Below, piece after piece: positions 7,710 through 13,207 of a stretch of DNA of 13,464 nucleotides. How positions within the stretch are numbered: the stretch's first letter is position 1; every line of letters begins with the position of its first letter. The notes under the pieces were generated by a model that was given only the letters and a program-made list of their open reading frames with translations, was not told where the DNA came from and did not search any database. Location of the stretch: contig CANQUO010000042.1 in the NCBI GenBank assembly GCA_947627085.1, positions 1-13,464 of the forward strand. The letters are read 5' to 3'. The position numbers were made by a program, and so were the translations under genes. The stretch comes from an uncultured Oscillospiraceae bacterium. Its GTDB lineage: Bacteria > Bacillota > Clostridia > Oscillospirales > Oscillospiraceae.

Positions 7710-7738
7710 TGGACTTTCTCGCGGCCCGGTGGTATAAT
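7710..7738 (+). promoter_or_regulatory. Sigma-A promoter upstream of the XRE regulator
   Basis: TGGACT (7710-7715), 17 bases, and a perfect TATAAT (7733-7738). The leader to ATG 7865 would be about 120 bases and contains the palindrome at 7764-7778. Confidence 0.6.
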
Positions 7739-7763
7739 TGGAATATCGAATTTAAGACTGCTT

Positions 7764-7778
7764 GCAACTTCAAGTTGC
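7764..7778. promoter_or_regulatory. 15-bp palindrome, candidate operator
   Basis: A perfect inverted repeat GCAACTT-C-AAGTTGC. It lies about 20 bases after the predicted transcription start of the XRE regulator gene, a suitable place for autorepression by a dimeric HTH protein. Function is inferred from position and symmetry only. Confidence 0.4.
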
Positions 7779-7864
7779 GAAAACGCAAATACAGGTTGGT
7801 AGTAACCATCGGGGACTGTCTGTAAAATACTATTATCTCGAAATCGGAATCGGAGGTATTTAGT

Positions 7865-8403
7865 ATGAGCTTCGCGGAAAATTTACAGAGGATCAGAAAA
7901 GAAAAACATCTTTCTCAGGAAGAATTGGCGGAAATGCTGGATGTCAGCAGGCAGGCTGTATCCAAATGGGAACAGGGAACAGGTTACCCGGAGGTGGAGA
8001 AGCTGTTGGTCCTGTCCCATGAGCTGAATATATCCCTGGACAGTCTCATGGCGGCCGAGATCGCCCGGGGAAAAGCGGACGAACCTGATAAGGTGACCGG
8101 AACGATCACAATTTCATCTCCGCGTGAGCACGTCGTCGTAAAGTGCCGTCAGGTGATGTCCTCGCCGAAATTCAAAGGTGGAAAGAACTCCCCCAATACG
8201 CCCTGTTTGCCGTCAGCGACGATGCGGTATCCTTTTGGGGACCGCAAAGCACATTTTTGGGTTGGTACGCAAACGCGGAACAGCTGGAAAAGGAAATTTC
8301 CGAAATACAAGACGCCATATTCCGTGGGATACCAACTTACGAGTTGAAATACAGCGCAAAAGTTGAAAAGAAATTATTCAGCGTAAGAGTGTTAGACGAT
8401 TAG
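7865..8403 (+). pseudogene. XRE-family transcriptional regulator, frameshifted in a C-run
   Basis: The first frame (7865-8347) encodes a Cro/C1-type HTH at about residues 5-60 (LSQEELAEMLDVSRQAVSKW), then a linker and ITISSPREHVVVKC. After SSPKFKGGKNSP (bases up to 8194) the frame becomes meaningless (NTPCLPSATMRYPF). The expected continuation lies in the -1 frame: QYALFAVSDDAVSFWG, STFLGWYANAEQLEKEI, GIPTYELKYSAKVEKK, ending at TAG 8401-8403. One extra C in the C5 run at 8190-8194 would restore a single 179-residue protein. The DNA-binding half is intact, so a 160-residue truncated product with a scrambled tail could still bind DNA. GGAGG with 8-base spacing supports the start. The gene opens an AT-richer segment. 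Alternatives are a sequencing error, slippage or phase variation. Confidence 0.85.
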
Positions 8404-8440
8404 GGAATGAAAATCGGTAATTGCGGGGGGAGTGTATACC

Positions 8441-9097
8441 ATGTTTGATATAAAAGGATTTGAAAAAAGCGATATTCAGAAAGTTATGAACATCAAAAGA
8501 ATAGACAGTTATATTGACGGCAGATTTTCAAAAACCGTATTAAATCAGCACGGGGCGTACCTCATTGACGGCGAACCGTATCAAGTCGAGATCACGGACC
8601 CGTCATCAGCGGTGGTATATGGGAAAGACCCGGCTGTGTACAAAACGCTGATCGAGGAATTTCGCTTTCACGCGCCGCATATTTTCAAATTCTACGATAC
8701 ATGCGCAAGACTGATAACGGAATATCCGGCTCCCGCTCTTTTTGATGTTCCGCTTGAGAGCGTTCAACCCTCTCAGTTTTATGTGGATGAAGAAAAGCTG
8801 AAGGCAGTCCGAACGTTCATTTGCAAGGCGGAAGATATTGTTGTTCAGGTAATTCCTTATGGGGACAGGTTTATTTCCTTAGACGGCCATACTCGCCTGT
8901 ATTTAGCTGTGCAGAACGGTTTCGGCACTGTAAAAGCCACAGAAAGTGAAACGGATGATTATGTATGGACATTCGTCCATGAGGCCGAGCGAAGGAATAT
9001 ACTGCGTCCGAGGGATATGATTTTATTGCCGCACAAGCAGTATGAAATCCAATGGTACCAGTATTGCGATGATGTATTTGCCGGCAATAAGCAATAA
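8441..9097 (+). CDS. Hypothetical protein with a ParB/sulfiredoxin-like motif
   Basis: A 218-residue soluble protein of unknown function. ATG 8441 is preferred over GTG 8432 because GGGGGGAG lies 8 bases before it and would overlap the GTG. The middle follows the ParB N-terminal domain plan: VPLESVQPSQF (103-113), a helical stretch, IVVQVIPYGDRFISLDGHTRLYLAVQNG split as IVVQVIPYGDRF and then SLDGHTRLYLAVQNG (about 133-160). DGHTR occupies the place of the GxRR/GxHR nucleotide-binding box of ParB and Srx proteins. The C-terminus (FVHEAERRNILRPRDM, then a Trp/Cys-containing helix) is not ParB partner-like, and no HTH is evident, so plasmid partitioning is unlikely. The first 100 residues match nothing I recognise. 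It lies 37 bases after the XRE gene's restored stop and shares its lower GC. Confidence 0.75.
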   Translation: MFDIKGFEKSDIQKVMNIKRIDSYIDGRFSKTVLNQHGAYLIDGEPYQVEITDPSSAVVYGKDPAVYKTLIEEFRFHAPHIFKFYDTCARLITEYPAPALFDVPLESVQPSQFYVDEEKLKAVRTFICKAEDIVVQVIPYGDRFISLDGHTRLYLAVQNGFGTVKATESETDDYVWTFVHEAERRNILRPRDMILLPHKQYEIQWYQYCDDVFAGNKQ

Positions 9098-9112
9098 TAT
9101 AATTTCGCCCTT

Positions 9113-9122
9113 TGTCGCGACA
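9113..9122. repeat. Short palindrome between two accessory genes
   Basis: TGTCGCGACA, a perfect 10-base palindrome 15 bases after the stop of the ParB-like gene. A related string, TGTCGAGACG, appears 9 bases after the GNAT stop at 9644-9653. Their similar placement behind consecutive stop codons is noted; no function is known. Confidence 0.4.
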
Positions 9123-9181
9123 TTCCACCACCCATTCAGAAACAAAAGCACCCGTTAAATCGGGACCTGCGAGGCGATCAT

Positions 9182-9634
9182 ATGAATATTACTTATCAGA
9201 AATTGACAGAACATGAGCTCGACATTTTTGTTAAAATGCGGATCGAACAGCTTCGGGAGGAAGGCGCGAAAGAAGAAATCGATCTTACGCCCGCATTGAA
9301 AGATTATTATCATCGTCATATGGCCGATGATACGTTCGTTTCGTGGATAGCGTTAGACAATGGAACGATCATTGGGACGAGCGGAATTTCCATTGTAGAA
9401 AAGCCGCCTTATTTTGGCTGTCCAAGCGGGAAAATAGGGCTTCTGTCCAGTATGTTTACGAAGAAGGAATACAGGAGAAGGGGAATAGCGAAGGAATTAC
9501 TTTCAAGAGTCGTGGATGAAGCAAGAAAGCGAGGATGTGGTACGGTTCAGATCACCGCGTCCGATATGGGAATTCTTCTATACAGTAGTTTTGGATTTAC
9601 CAAAAACGATCATTTTATGCAATACAAGCTGTAA
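9182..9634 (+). CDS. GNAT-family N-acetyltransferase
   Basis: A 150-residue single-domain GNAT protein, normal length. Motif A is SSMFTKKEYRRRGIAKELL (about 89-107), with RRRGIA (98-103) as the acetyl-CoA pyrophosphate-binding loop. GTIIGTSGISIVE is the preceding beta strand and LLYSSFGFTKNDHFMQYKL the C-terminal motif, where Tyr134 is placed like the usual general acid. The acceptor is unknown; it could be a small molecule, an antibiotic or a protein amine. GAGG 7 bases before ATG 9182 supports the start. The gene belongs to the AT-richer segment (for example 24 G+C in the 60 bases at 9301-9360), unlike the flanking genes, suggesting acquisition together with its two upstream neighbours. Confidence 0.9.
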   Translation: MNITYQKLTEHELDIFVKMRIEQLREEGAKEEIDLTPALKDYYHRHMADDTFVSWIALDNGTIIGTSGISIVEKPPYFGCPSGKIGLLSSMFTKKEYRRRGIAKELLSRVVDEARKRGCGTVQITASDMGILLYSSFGFTKNDHFMQYKL

Positions 9635-9671
9635 ATTCCCGCCTGTCGAGACGTCATAAAAGGGATTTTTG

Positions 9672-9700
9672 TTGACCGAAAGATGATTTGGTAGTATGAT
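9672..9700 (+). promoter_or_regulatory. Sigma-A promoter of the sirtuin gene
   Basis: TTGACC (9672-9677), a 17-base spacer, and TATGAT (9695-9700): five of six matches in each box. It gives a leader of about 45 bases ending in AAGGGAGG before ATG 9751. Confidence 0.8.
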
Positions 9701-9716
9701 TTATATATGATCATAC
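9694..9716. promoter_or_regulatory. Inverted repeat over the sirtuin -10 box and start site
   Basis: GTATGAT (9694-9700) and ATCATAC (9710-9716) are perfect 7-base arms separated by 9 bases. The left arm contains the -10 box, and the right arm lies at the expected transcription start. An embedded 10-base palindrome TATGATCATA covers 9706-9715. The position fits a repressor operator; the regulator is unknown. Confidence 0.4.
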
Positions 9717-9750
9717 GCAAATTCCAGATAAATTTAAGGGAGGTACCGGC

Positions 9751-10470
9751 ATGGATGAGAAGATATTGAAGCTCCAGGAGCTCATAGACGAAAGCTCCCG
9801 CATAGTTTTTTTCGGCGGGGCGGGGGTGTCAACGGAGAGCGGGATACCTGACTTTCGCAGTGTGGACGGGCTATATAACCAGAAATACCGCTTTCCGCCG
9901 GAGGAGATACTGAGCGCCAGCTTTTTTCGCCGCTATCCCGAGGAGTTTTACCGGTTTTACCGGGACAAGCTCATCGTCCGTGGGGCCAAGCCCAACGCGG
10001 CGCATCTCTACCTTGCGGAGCTTGAAAAGCGGGGCAAGCTCCGGGCGGTGGTGACACAGAACATCGACGGACTCCATCAGGCCGCCGGGAGTAAAAACGT
10101 CCTGGAGCTCCACGGGACGCTTTTGAAAAACTACTGCGTAAAGTGCGGCAAGCGCTACGATGCCGATTTTGTCCAGAACGCCACCGACGTGCCCCGGTGC
10201 TCCTGCGGCGGGATAGTCAGGCCCGATATCGTGCTCTATGAGGAGAGCCTCGACTCCGACGTGCTCACACGGTCCGTGACGGAGATATCCCGGGCCGATA
10301 TGCTCATCATCGGCGGCACGTCCCTGGCCGTATACCCCGCGGCGGGGCTGGTGCACTATTTTGGCGGGAAGCACCTGGTGCTCATAAATAAATCCCCAAC
10401 AAGCATGGACAGCATGGCGGAGCTTGTTATCGCGGACAGGATCGGCCAGGTCTTTTCACAGCTTCATTGA
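9751..10470 (+). CDS. cobB: NAD-dependent protein deacylase, Sir2/CobB family
   Basis: A 239-residue sirtuin, typical for bacteria. It removes acyl groups from protein lysines, consuming NAD and giving nicotinamide and O-acyl-ADP-ribose. GGAGVSTESGIPDFRS (22-37) is the NAD-binding signature, TQNIDGLH (102-109) carries Asn104 and Asp106, and the catalytic His121 is in LELHG. The zinc-binding cysteines are Cys129, Cys132, Cys150 and Cys152 (CVKC and CSC). GGTSLAVYPAAGL (188-200) and INKSPT (212-217) complete the Rossmann part. ATG 9751 has GGGAGG in front. In other bacteria it controls acetyl-CoA synthetase and similar enzymes; no target is adjacent here. It converges on the amidase gene with one base between stop codons. 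Base composition is back to the GC-rich norm. Confidence 0.95.
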   Translation: MDEKILKLQELIDESSRIVFFGGAGVSTESGIPDFRSVDGLYNQKYRFPPEEILSASFFRRYPEEFYRFYRDKLIVRGAKPNAAHLYLAELEKRGKLRAVVTQNIDGLHQAAGSKNVLELHGTLLKNYCVKCGKRYDADFVQNATDVPRCSCGGIVRPDIVLYEESLDSDVLTRSVTEISRADMLIIGGTSLAVYPAAGLVHYFGGKHLVLINKSPTSMDSMAELVIADRIGQVFSQLH

Positions 10471-10471
10471 A

Positions 10472-10954
10472 TCACGCCCATTTTCGCGCGCCCTCTATGC
10501 GCAAAAACCGGGCCCTTGAGTATACGTAGGTGCTAAGCGGCCTGTCGAGAGCGTCGTAGGTGTGGGCGCAGACTAAAATGGGGTCCCGGGCGACTATGAC
10601 GGGGGAGTGGTAGAAGCCCCCGGCGCCGCCAAGCTGGACGATGTCCCCGGGCAGTGCGTCCTCCTCCGGGATCTCCACGGCCCAGGGGCCGGGGCCCTCG
10701 TTATTTATGAGAAAATCGTATAGATATCCCACCCCCGTCCAGGAGGCGGTACGGTCATTGGCATTGACATAGTACCACCCGGTGACGGGGGTGTAGTTCA
10801 TCACGCCCGCGCCCGCGAAGATACACTGGGAGGCGAAATTCGTGCAGTCGCCGCCGATCTCCTGAAAATCGTAATACCGGGGGTTTCGGGAAAGCGCCCA
10901 CCTTCTTGCGTACTCCACCGCGGCGGCGCGGTCGTAGGGGACAACGGTTAACAT
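10472..10954 (-). CDS. Amidase_6-type cell-wall hydrolase
   Basis: A 160-residue protein fitting the putative amidase domain found in spore-formers (PF12671-type). YDRAAAVEYARRWALSRNP (about 7-25) is followed by GGDCTNFASQC, whose Cys37 is the presumed nucleophile, and by GWYY, ASWTGVGYLYDFL and GDIVQLG. FYHSPVIV supplies His116 and CAHTYDALDRPLSTY supplies His131. The fold is thought to be NlpC/P60-like, acting on peptidoglycan peptides; the exact bond is not known. There is no signal peptide, compatible with a mother-cell or spore-coat role. The start is ATG 10954, 8 bases after GGAAGGAG; a longer frame back to 11038 lacks a ribosome site and would run through the promoter. It is divergent from the LysM-GH18 gene. 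Confidence 0.85.
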   Translation of the reverse strand: MLTVVPYDRAAAVEYARRWALSRNPRYYDFQEIGGDCTNFASQCIFAGAGVMNYTPVTGWYYVNANDRTASWTGVGYLYDFLINNEGPGPWAVEIPEEDALPGDIVQLGGAGGFYHSPVIVARDPILVCAHTYDALDRPLSTYVYSRARFLRIEGARKWA

Positions 10955-10970
10955 AATATCACTCCTTCCT

Positions 10971-11020
10971 GCCATTATACGCCAAAATCGCACAGTTTGT
11001 GAGCGCGGGCATATAATGGG
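10971..11020. promoter_or_regulatory. Divergent promoter region for the amidase and LysM-GH18 genes
   Basis: Two TATAAT-type -10 boxes point outward: 10979-10974 on the minus strand and 11012-11017 on the plus strand. They sit in near-mirror contexts, CCATTATACGCC on the left and GGCATATAATGG on the right. The -35 regions would overlap and match sigma-A only poorly (CTCACA and CGCACA). CATATAAT on the plus strand is close to the sigma-E -10 consensus CATACAnT, which would suit a mother-cell spore protein. The choice of sigma factor is unresolved. Confidence 0.5.
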
Positions 11021-11036
11021 GTGAGGAGGGATAACC

Positions 11037-12317
11037 ATGCTTATTCATGTGGTGCGGCGGGGGGATACGCTGTATTCCATCGCGCGCCGTTACGGGGTGT
11101 CGGTATCGAGGCTCCAGTCGGACAACGGCCTTACGGCAAATCAGGTCCTGGTGGTGGGCCAGGCGCTCATAGTGACGCTCCCCAGCCGGGCCTACACCGT
11201 GCGGGCGGGGGACACGCTCTACTCCATCGCGGGCAGGTTCGGCGTCAGCGTCATGGAGCTCATACAAAATAACCCGGAGCTCATACAAAACGAGACTATT
11301 CGCCCCGGACAACAGCTGACCATAAGCTTTCAGGGCGGGAAGATACGAGATATCGTCACTCTGGGCTACGCCTACCCCAGCATAAGGCGGAGCGTACTTT
11401 TAAGGGCGCTGCCGTATCTTACATACCTCGCCGTATTCTCCTACGGCTTTACCGAGTCAGGGACGCTCATCCCGGCGGACGACGCCGGGCTCATAAGCGC
11501 GGCCTACGAATACAGCGCGGCGCCCATACTTGTCTTTTCCAGTATCGACGACTCCGGCGGTTTCTCCACCCAGCGCGCGGCGGCCCTTTTCGCCGACACG
11601 GCCCTTCAGGACAGGGTGCTTGCGAATCTTGTGACCGTCATGCGTCAAAAGGGGTACGTGGGGATAGACATGGACTTTGAGTACATCGCCCCCGAGGACG
11701 CCCAGGGGTACCAGGATTTTCTCACAAGGGCGAGGAACCTCATGGAGCCGGAGGGCTTCACAGTCAGCGCGGCCCTAGCCCCCAAGACGAGCGCCAGCCA
11801 GCCGGGACTTTTATACGAGGCCCACGACTACGCCGCCATCGGGGCCATCGTGGACAGGGTGCTTTTGATGACCTACGAGTGGGGCTACACCTACGGTCCG
11901 CCAATGGCCGTGGCGCCCATCGACCAGGTGCGGCGGGTGGTGAGCTACGCCGTGACGGAGATACCACGGGAGAAGATACTTATGGGCATACCAAATTACG
12001 GCTACGACTGGACGCTCCCCTACGAGCAGGGGATAACAAGGGCCGAGAACATCGGAAACCAGGGGGCGGTGCTCAGGGCCGCCAGATACGGGGCGGAGAT
12101 ACAGTTTGACGAGACGGCCCAGTCACCGTATTTTGAGTACTACGCCGGCGGCCGGCGACACATCGTGTGGTTCGAGGACGTGCGCAGTATAAAGGCGAAG
12201 CTGGAGCTCACGGACGAGTACGATGTCCTCGGCGTGGGGTACTGGAACATCATGCGGGCCTTCAACCAGAACTGGGCCCTTTTGGCCGCCCGGTACTCCA
12301 TAGTCAAGGTGGTGTGA
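11037..12317 (+). CDS. sleL: LysM-LysM-GH18 spore cortex-lytic/coat enzyme, SleL/YaaH type
   Basis: A 426-residue protein. Two LysM peptidoglycan-binding repeats come first (about 2-47 and 52-97, each with RxGDTLYSIA). A GH18 catalytic domain fills 105-426; GYVGIDMDFEYI holds the DxDxE motif with Asp211, Asp213 and catalytic Glu215. LMTYEWGYTYGPPMAVAP and MGIPNYGYDW are typical of the YaaH group. In Bacillus, SleL is an N-acetylglucosaminidase acting on cortex fragments during germination; YaaH-type proteins are made in the mother cell and carried on the spore. Absence of a signal peptide fits this. GAGGAGGGAT precedes ATG 11037. It is paired divergently with an amidase-like hydrolase. The family is firm; the exact product specificity is inferred. 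Confidence 0.92.
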   Translation: MLIHVVRRGDTLYSIARRYGVSVSRLQSDNGLTANQVLVVGQALIVTLPSRAYTVRAGDTLYSIAGRFGVSVMELIQNNPELIQNETIRPGQQLTISFQGGKIRDIVTLGYAYPSIRRSVLLRALPYLTYLAVFSYGFTESGTLIPADDAGLISAAYEYSAAPILVFSSIDDSGGFSTQRAAALFADTALQDRVLANLVTVMRQKGYVGIDMDFEYIAPEDAQGYQDFLTRARNLMEPEGFTVSAALAPKTSASQPGLLYEAHDYAAIGAIVDRVLLMTYEWGYTYGPPMAVAPIDQVRRVVSYAVTEIPREKILMGIPNYGYDWTLPYEQGITRAENIGNQGAVLRAARYGAEIQFDETAQSPYFEYYAGGRRHIVWFEDVRSIKAKLELTDEYDVLGVGYWNIMRAFNQNWALLAARYSIVKVV

Positions 12318-12350
12318 GCGGAGGCGAAGGGGGGAAACGCCATGAATAAA

Positions 12351-12371
12351 TTGTAAAAATCCCCTTTACAA
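12351..12371. promoter_or_regulatory. Inverted repeat overlapping the -35 of the membrane protein gene
   Basis: TTGTAAA (12351-12357) and TTTACAA (12365-12371) are perfect 7-base arms with a 7-base centre. The right arm contains the -35 hexamer. It resembles a dimeric repressor operator; it does not match Rex (TTGTGAA with a 4-base centre) or CopY/BlaI spacing. Confidence 0.45.
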
Positions 12372-12393
12372 TCGGGGCCAAAAAACGTATAAT
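12365..12393 (+). promoter_or_regulatory. Sigma-A promoter of the small membrane protein gene
   Basis: TTTACA (12365-12370), exactly 17 bases, and a perfect TATAAT (12388-12393). This is the best-matching promoter in the window. The predicted leader is about 68 bases. Confidence 0.85.
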
Positions 12394-12407
12394 ATTTTAC
12401 GGAATAC

Positions 12408-12438
12408 CCGGAAAGCTTTGCGTCAACGGACTTTCCGG
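12408..12438 (+). promoter_or_regulatory. Leader stem-loop before the membrane protein gene
   Basis: CCGGAAAG (12408-12415) and CTTTCCGG (12431-12438) form an 8-bp perfect stem with a 15-base loop, starting about 8 bases after the predicted transcription start. There is no T-run behind it, so it is not a terminator by itself. The ribosome site at 12455 remains outside the stem. It could stabilise the mRNA 5' end. Confidence 0.4.
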
Positions 12439-12467
12439 TGAGAGAAAAAATTACGGAGGATGAAACC

Positions 12468-12986
12468 ATGAATCTTAAGGATAAGAAGGTAATGTCCATT
12501 GCGTCGGCGGCGCTGTGTCTTGTGGCCGTCATAAGCTTCTTCCTTCCATTTATCGTCGTGTCCGTGTCCGTGCTCGGCCAGTCCCAGGCCGATTCTCAGT
12601 CCGGCTTCAAGGTCCTTTTTGAGCTTTTCTCAAAAGACCTCTTTGACGGCGAGGGCACCGTTATGTCCATCTGGGCCATCGTCGCTTTCCTCTCCGCCGT
12701 GGCCGGCATCGTATTCAGCCTTGAGCTCGTGCCGCTCCACGTGAAGGGCGAGGGCCTTCAGATCGCCGGCATCTGCGGCGTCATCTCCGCCGTCACACTG
12801 CTCCTCGGCAGTATCGCTCTAAACAGCATGGTCCGGAGCGGGGTCGACGGGCTTGGCAGTATGGTGCGCGTCGGCATGACAGGCGCGGGCTGGTGGATAG
12901 CTTTTATCGCCTCGGTCCTTGCCGCCTGCGCGGCCTTCTACGGCTACTCCCTGTCCAAAAAGGAGACGCCGCCAATAGTATACTGA
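12468..12986 (+). CDS. Small four-helix membrane protein of unknown function
   Basis: A 172-residue integral membrane protein not assigned to a family. Hydrophobic segments lie at about 9-32, 66-88, 100-122 and 137-160. After helix 1 there is a 30-residue polar loop (GQSQADSQSGFKVLFELFSK), and short Lys-containing termini (MNLKDKK at the start, SKKETPPIVY at the end) suggest both ends are cytoplasmic. There is no cysteine motif or recognisable transport signature. ATG 12468 is chosen because GGAGG lies 8 bases before it; the frame is open from an ATG at 12438, but that start has no ribosome site and falls in the leader stem. It has its own strong promoter, an operator-like repeat, and ends before a cluster of hairpins facing a convergent peptidase gene. 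Confidence 0.75.
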   Translation: MNLKDKKVMSIASAALCLVAVISFFLPFIVVSVSVLGQSQADSQSGFKVLFELFSKDLFDGEGTVMSIWAIVAFLSAVAGIVFSLELVPLHVKGEGLQIAGICGVISAVTLLLGSIALNSMVRSGVDGLGSMVRVGMTGAGWWIAFIASVLAACAAFYGYSLSKKETPPIVY

Positions 12987-13034
12987 CCAAACTGTCGGGC
13001 ATCCACCAGATAAGCGCAAACCCCAAATAAAATG

Positions 13035-13065
13035 ATTTTCGCGGCGACATGCGCGTCGCGAAAAT
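13035..13065. repeat. Hairpin 1 of the convergent intergenic cluster
   Basis: ATTTTC-GCG-GCGAC pairs with GTCGC-GAAAAT, giving an 11-bp stem with a 3-base bulge and the loop ATGCGC. It lies 48 bases after the membrane protein stop. No T-run follows, so termination by this hairpin alone is doubtful. Confidence 0.6.
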
Positions 13066-13073
13066 TACCTTTT

Positions 13074-13112
13074 GTTTTGCGCAGTGCCGCCTTCGGCGGC
13101 GCGGAGCAAAAC
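13074..13112. repeat. Hairpin 2 with a UUCG-capped inner stem
   Basis: Outer arms GTTTTGC (13074-13080) and GCAAAAC (13106-13112) enclose the inner stem GCCGCC / GGCGGC (13086-13091 and 13095-13100), which closes on a C(UUCG)G tetraloop. Five-base internal loops separate the stems. Confidence 0.65.
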
Positions 13113-13117
13113 GGCAG

Positions 13118-13161
13118 AAAAAAGTCGCAAATAGGCCCGCAGGCCTTTTTGCGACTTTTTT
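13118..13161. terminator. Hairpin 3, bidirectional Rho-independent terminator
   Basis: Fourteen bases AAAAAAGTCGCAAA (13118-13131) pair perfectly with 13148-13161, and an inner AGGCC / GGCCT stem closes on CGCA, with one mismatch between. The stem is flanked by A6 on one side and T6 on the other, so it can terminate on both strands. It sits between convergent genes. Confidence 0.85.
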
Positions 13162-13175
13162 CGCACGCTTCCCCT

Positions 13176-13207
13176 TGTCAAAAAAGGCCGTCAGGCCTTT
13201 TTTGACA
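13176..13207. terminator. Hairpin 4, bidirectional terminator overlapping the peptidase gene 3' end
   Basis: A perfect 14-bp stem: TGTCAAAAAAGGCC (13176-13189) with its complement at 13194-13207, loop GTCA. The TGA stop of the minus-strand peptidase gene (13193-13191) falls in the loop, and the last codons (SKKA) are one arm of the stem. Confidence 0.75.

Noticed and set aside
8180..8200. Programmed -1 ribosomal frameshift producing the full XRE protein
   Set aside because: The C5 run is short, there is no X-XXY-YYZ heptamer, and no clear downstream stem-loop or internal Shine-Dalgarno stimulator is seen; a mutation or error is simpler.
9154..9160. GTTAAAT as an integron attC core site in the accessory insert
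   Set aside because: It fits GTTRRRY, but no matching RYYYAAC partner or folded attC structure is visible, and there is no integrase.
9635..9671. Terminator after the GNAT gene (AAATTCCC ... GGGATTTTT)
   Set aside because: The arms are short, imperfect and separated by about 20 bases, giving a weak stem.
10955..11038. N-terminal extension of the amidase to an upstream start at 11038
   Set aside because: The extra residues cover the promoter region and have no ribosome site, while ATG 10954 has a strong one and the domain begins just after it.
13035..13207. CRISPR array
   Set aside because: The hairpins are different from one another, unevenly spaced and have no repeat-spacer pattern.
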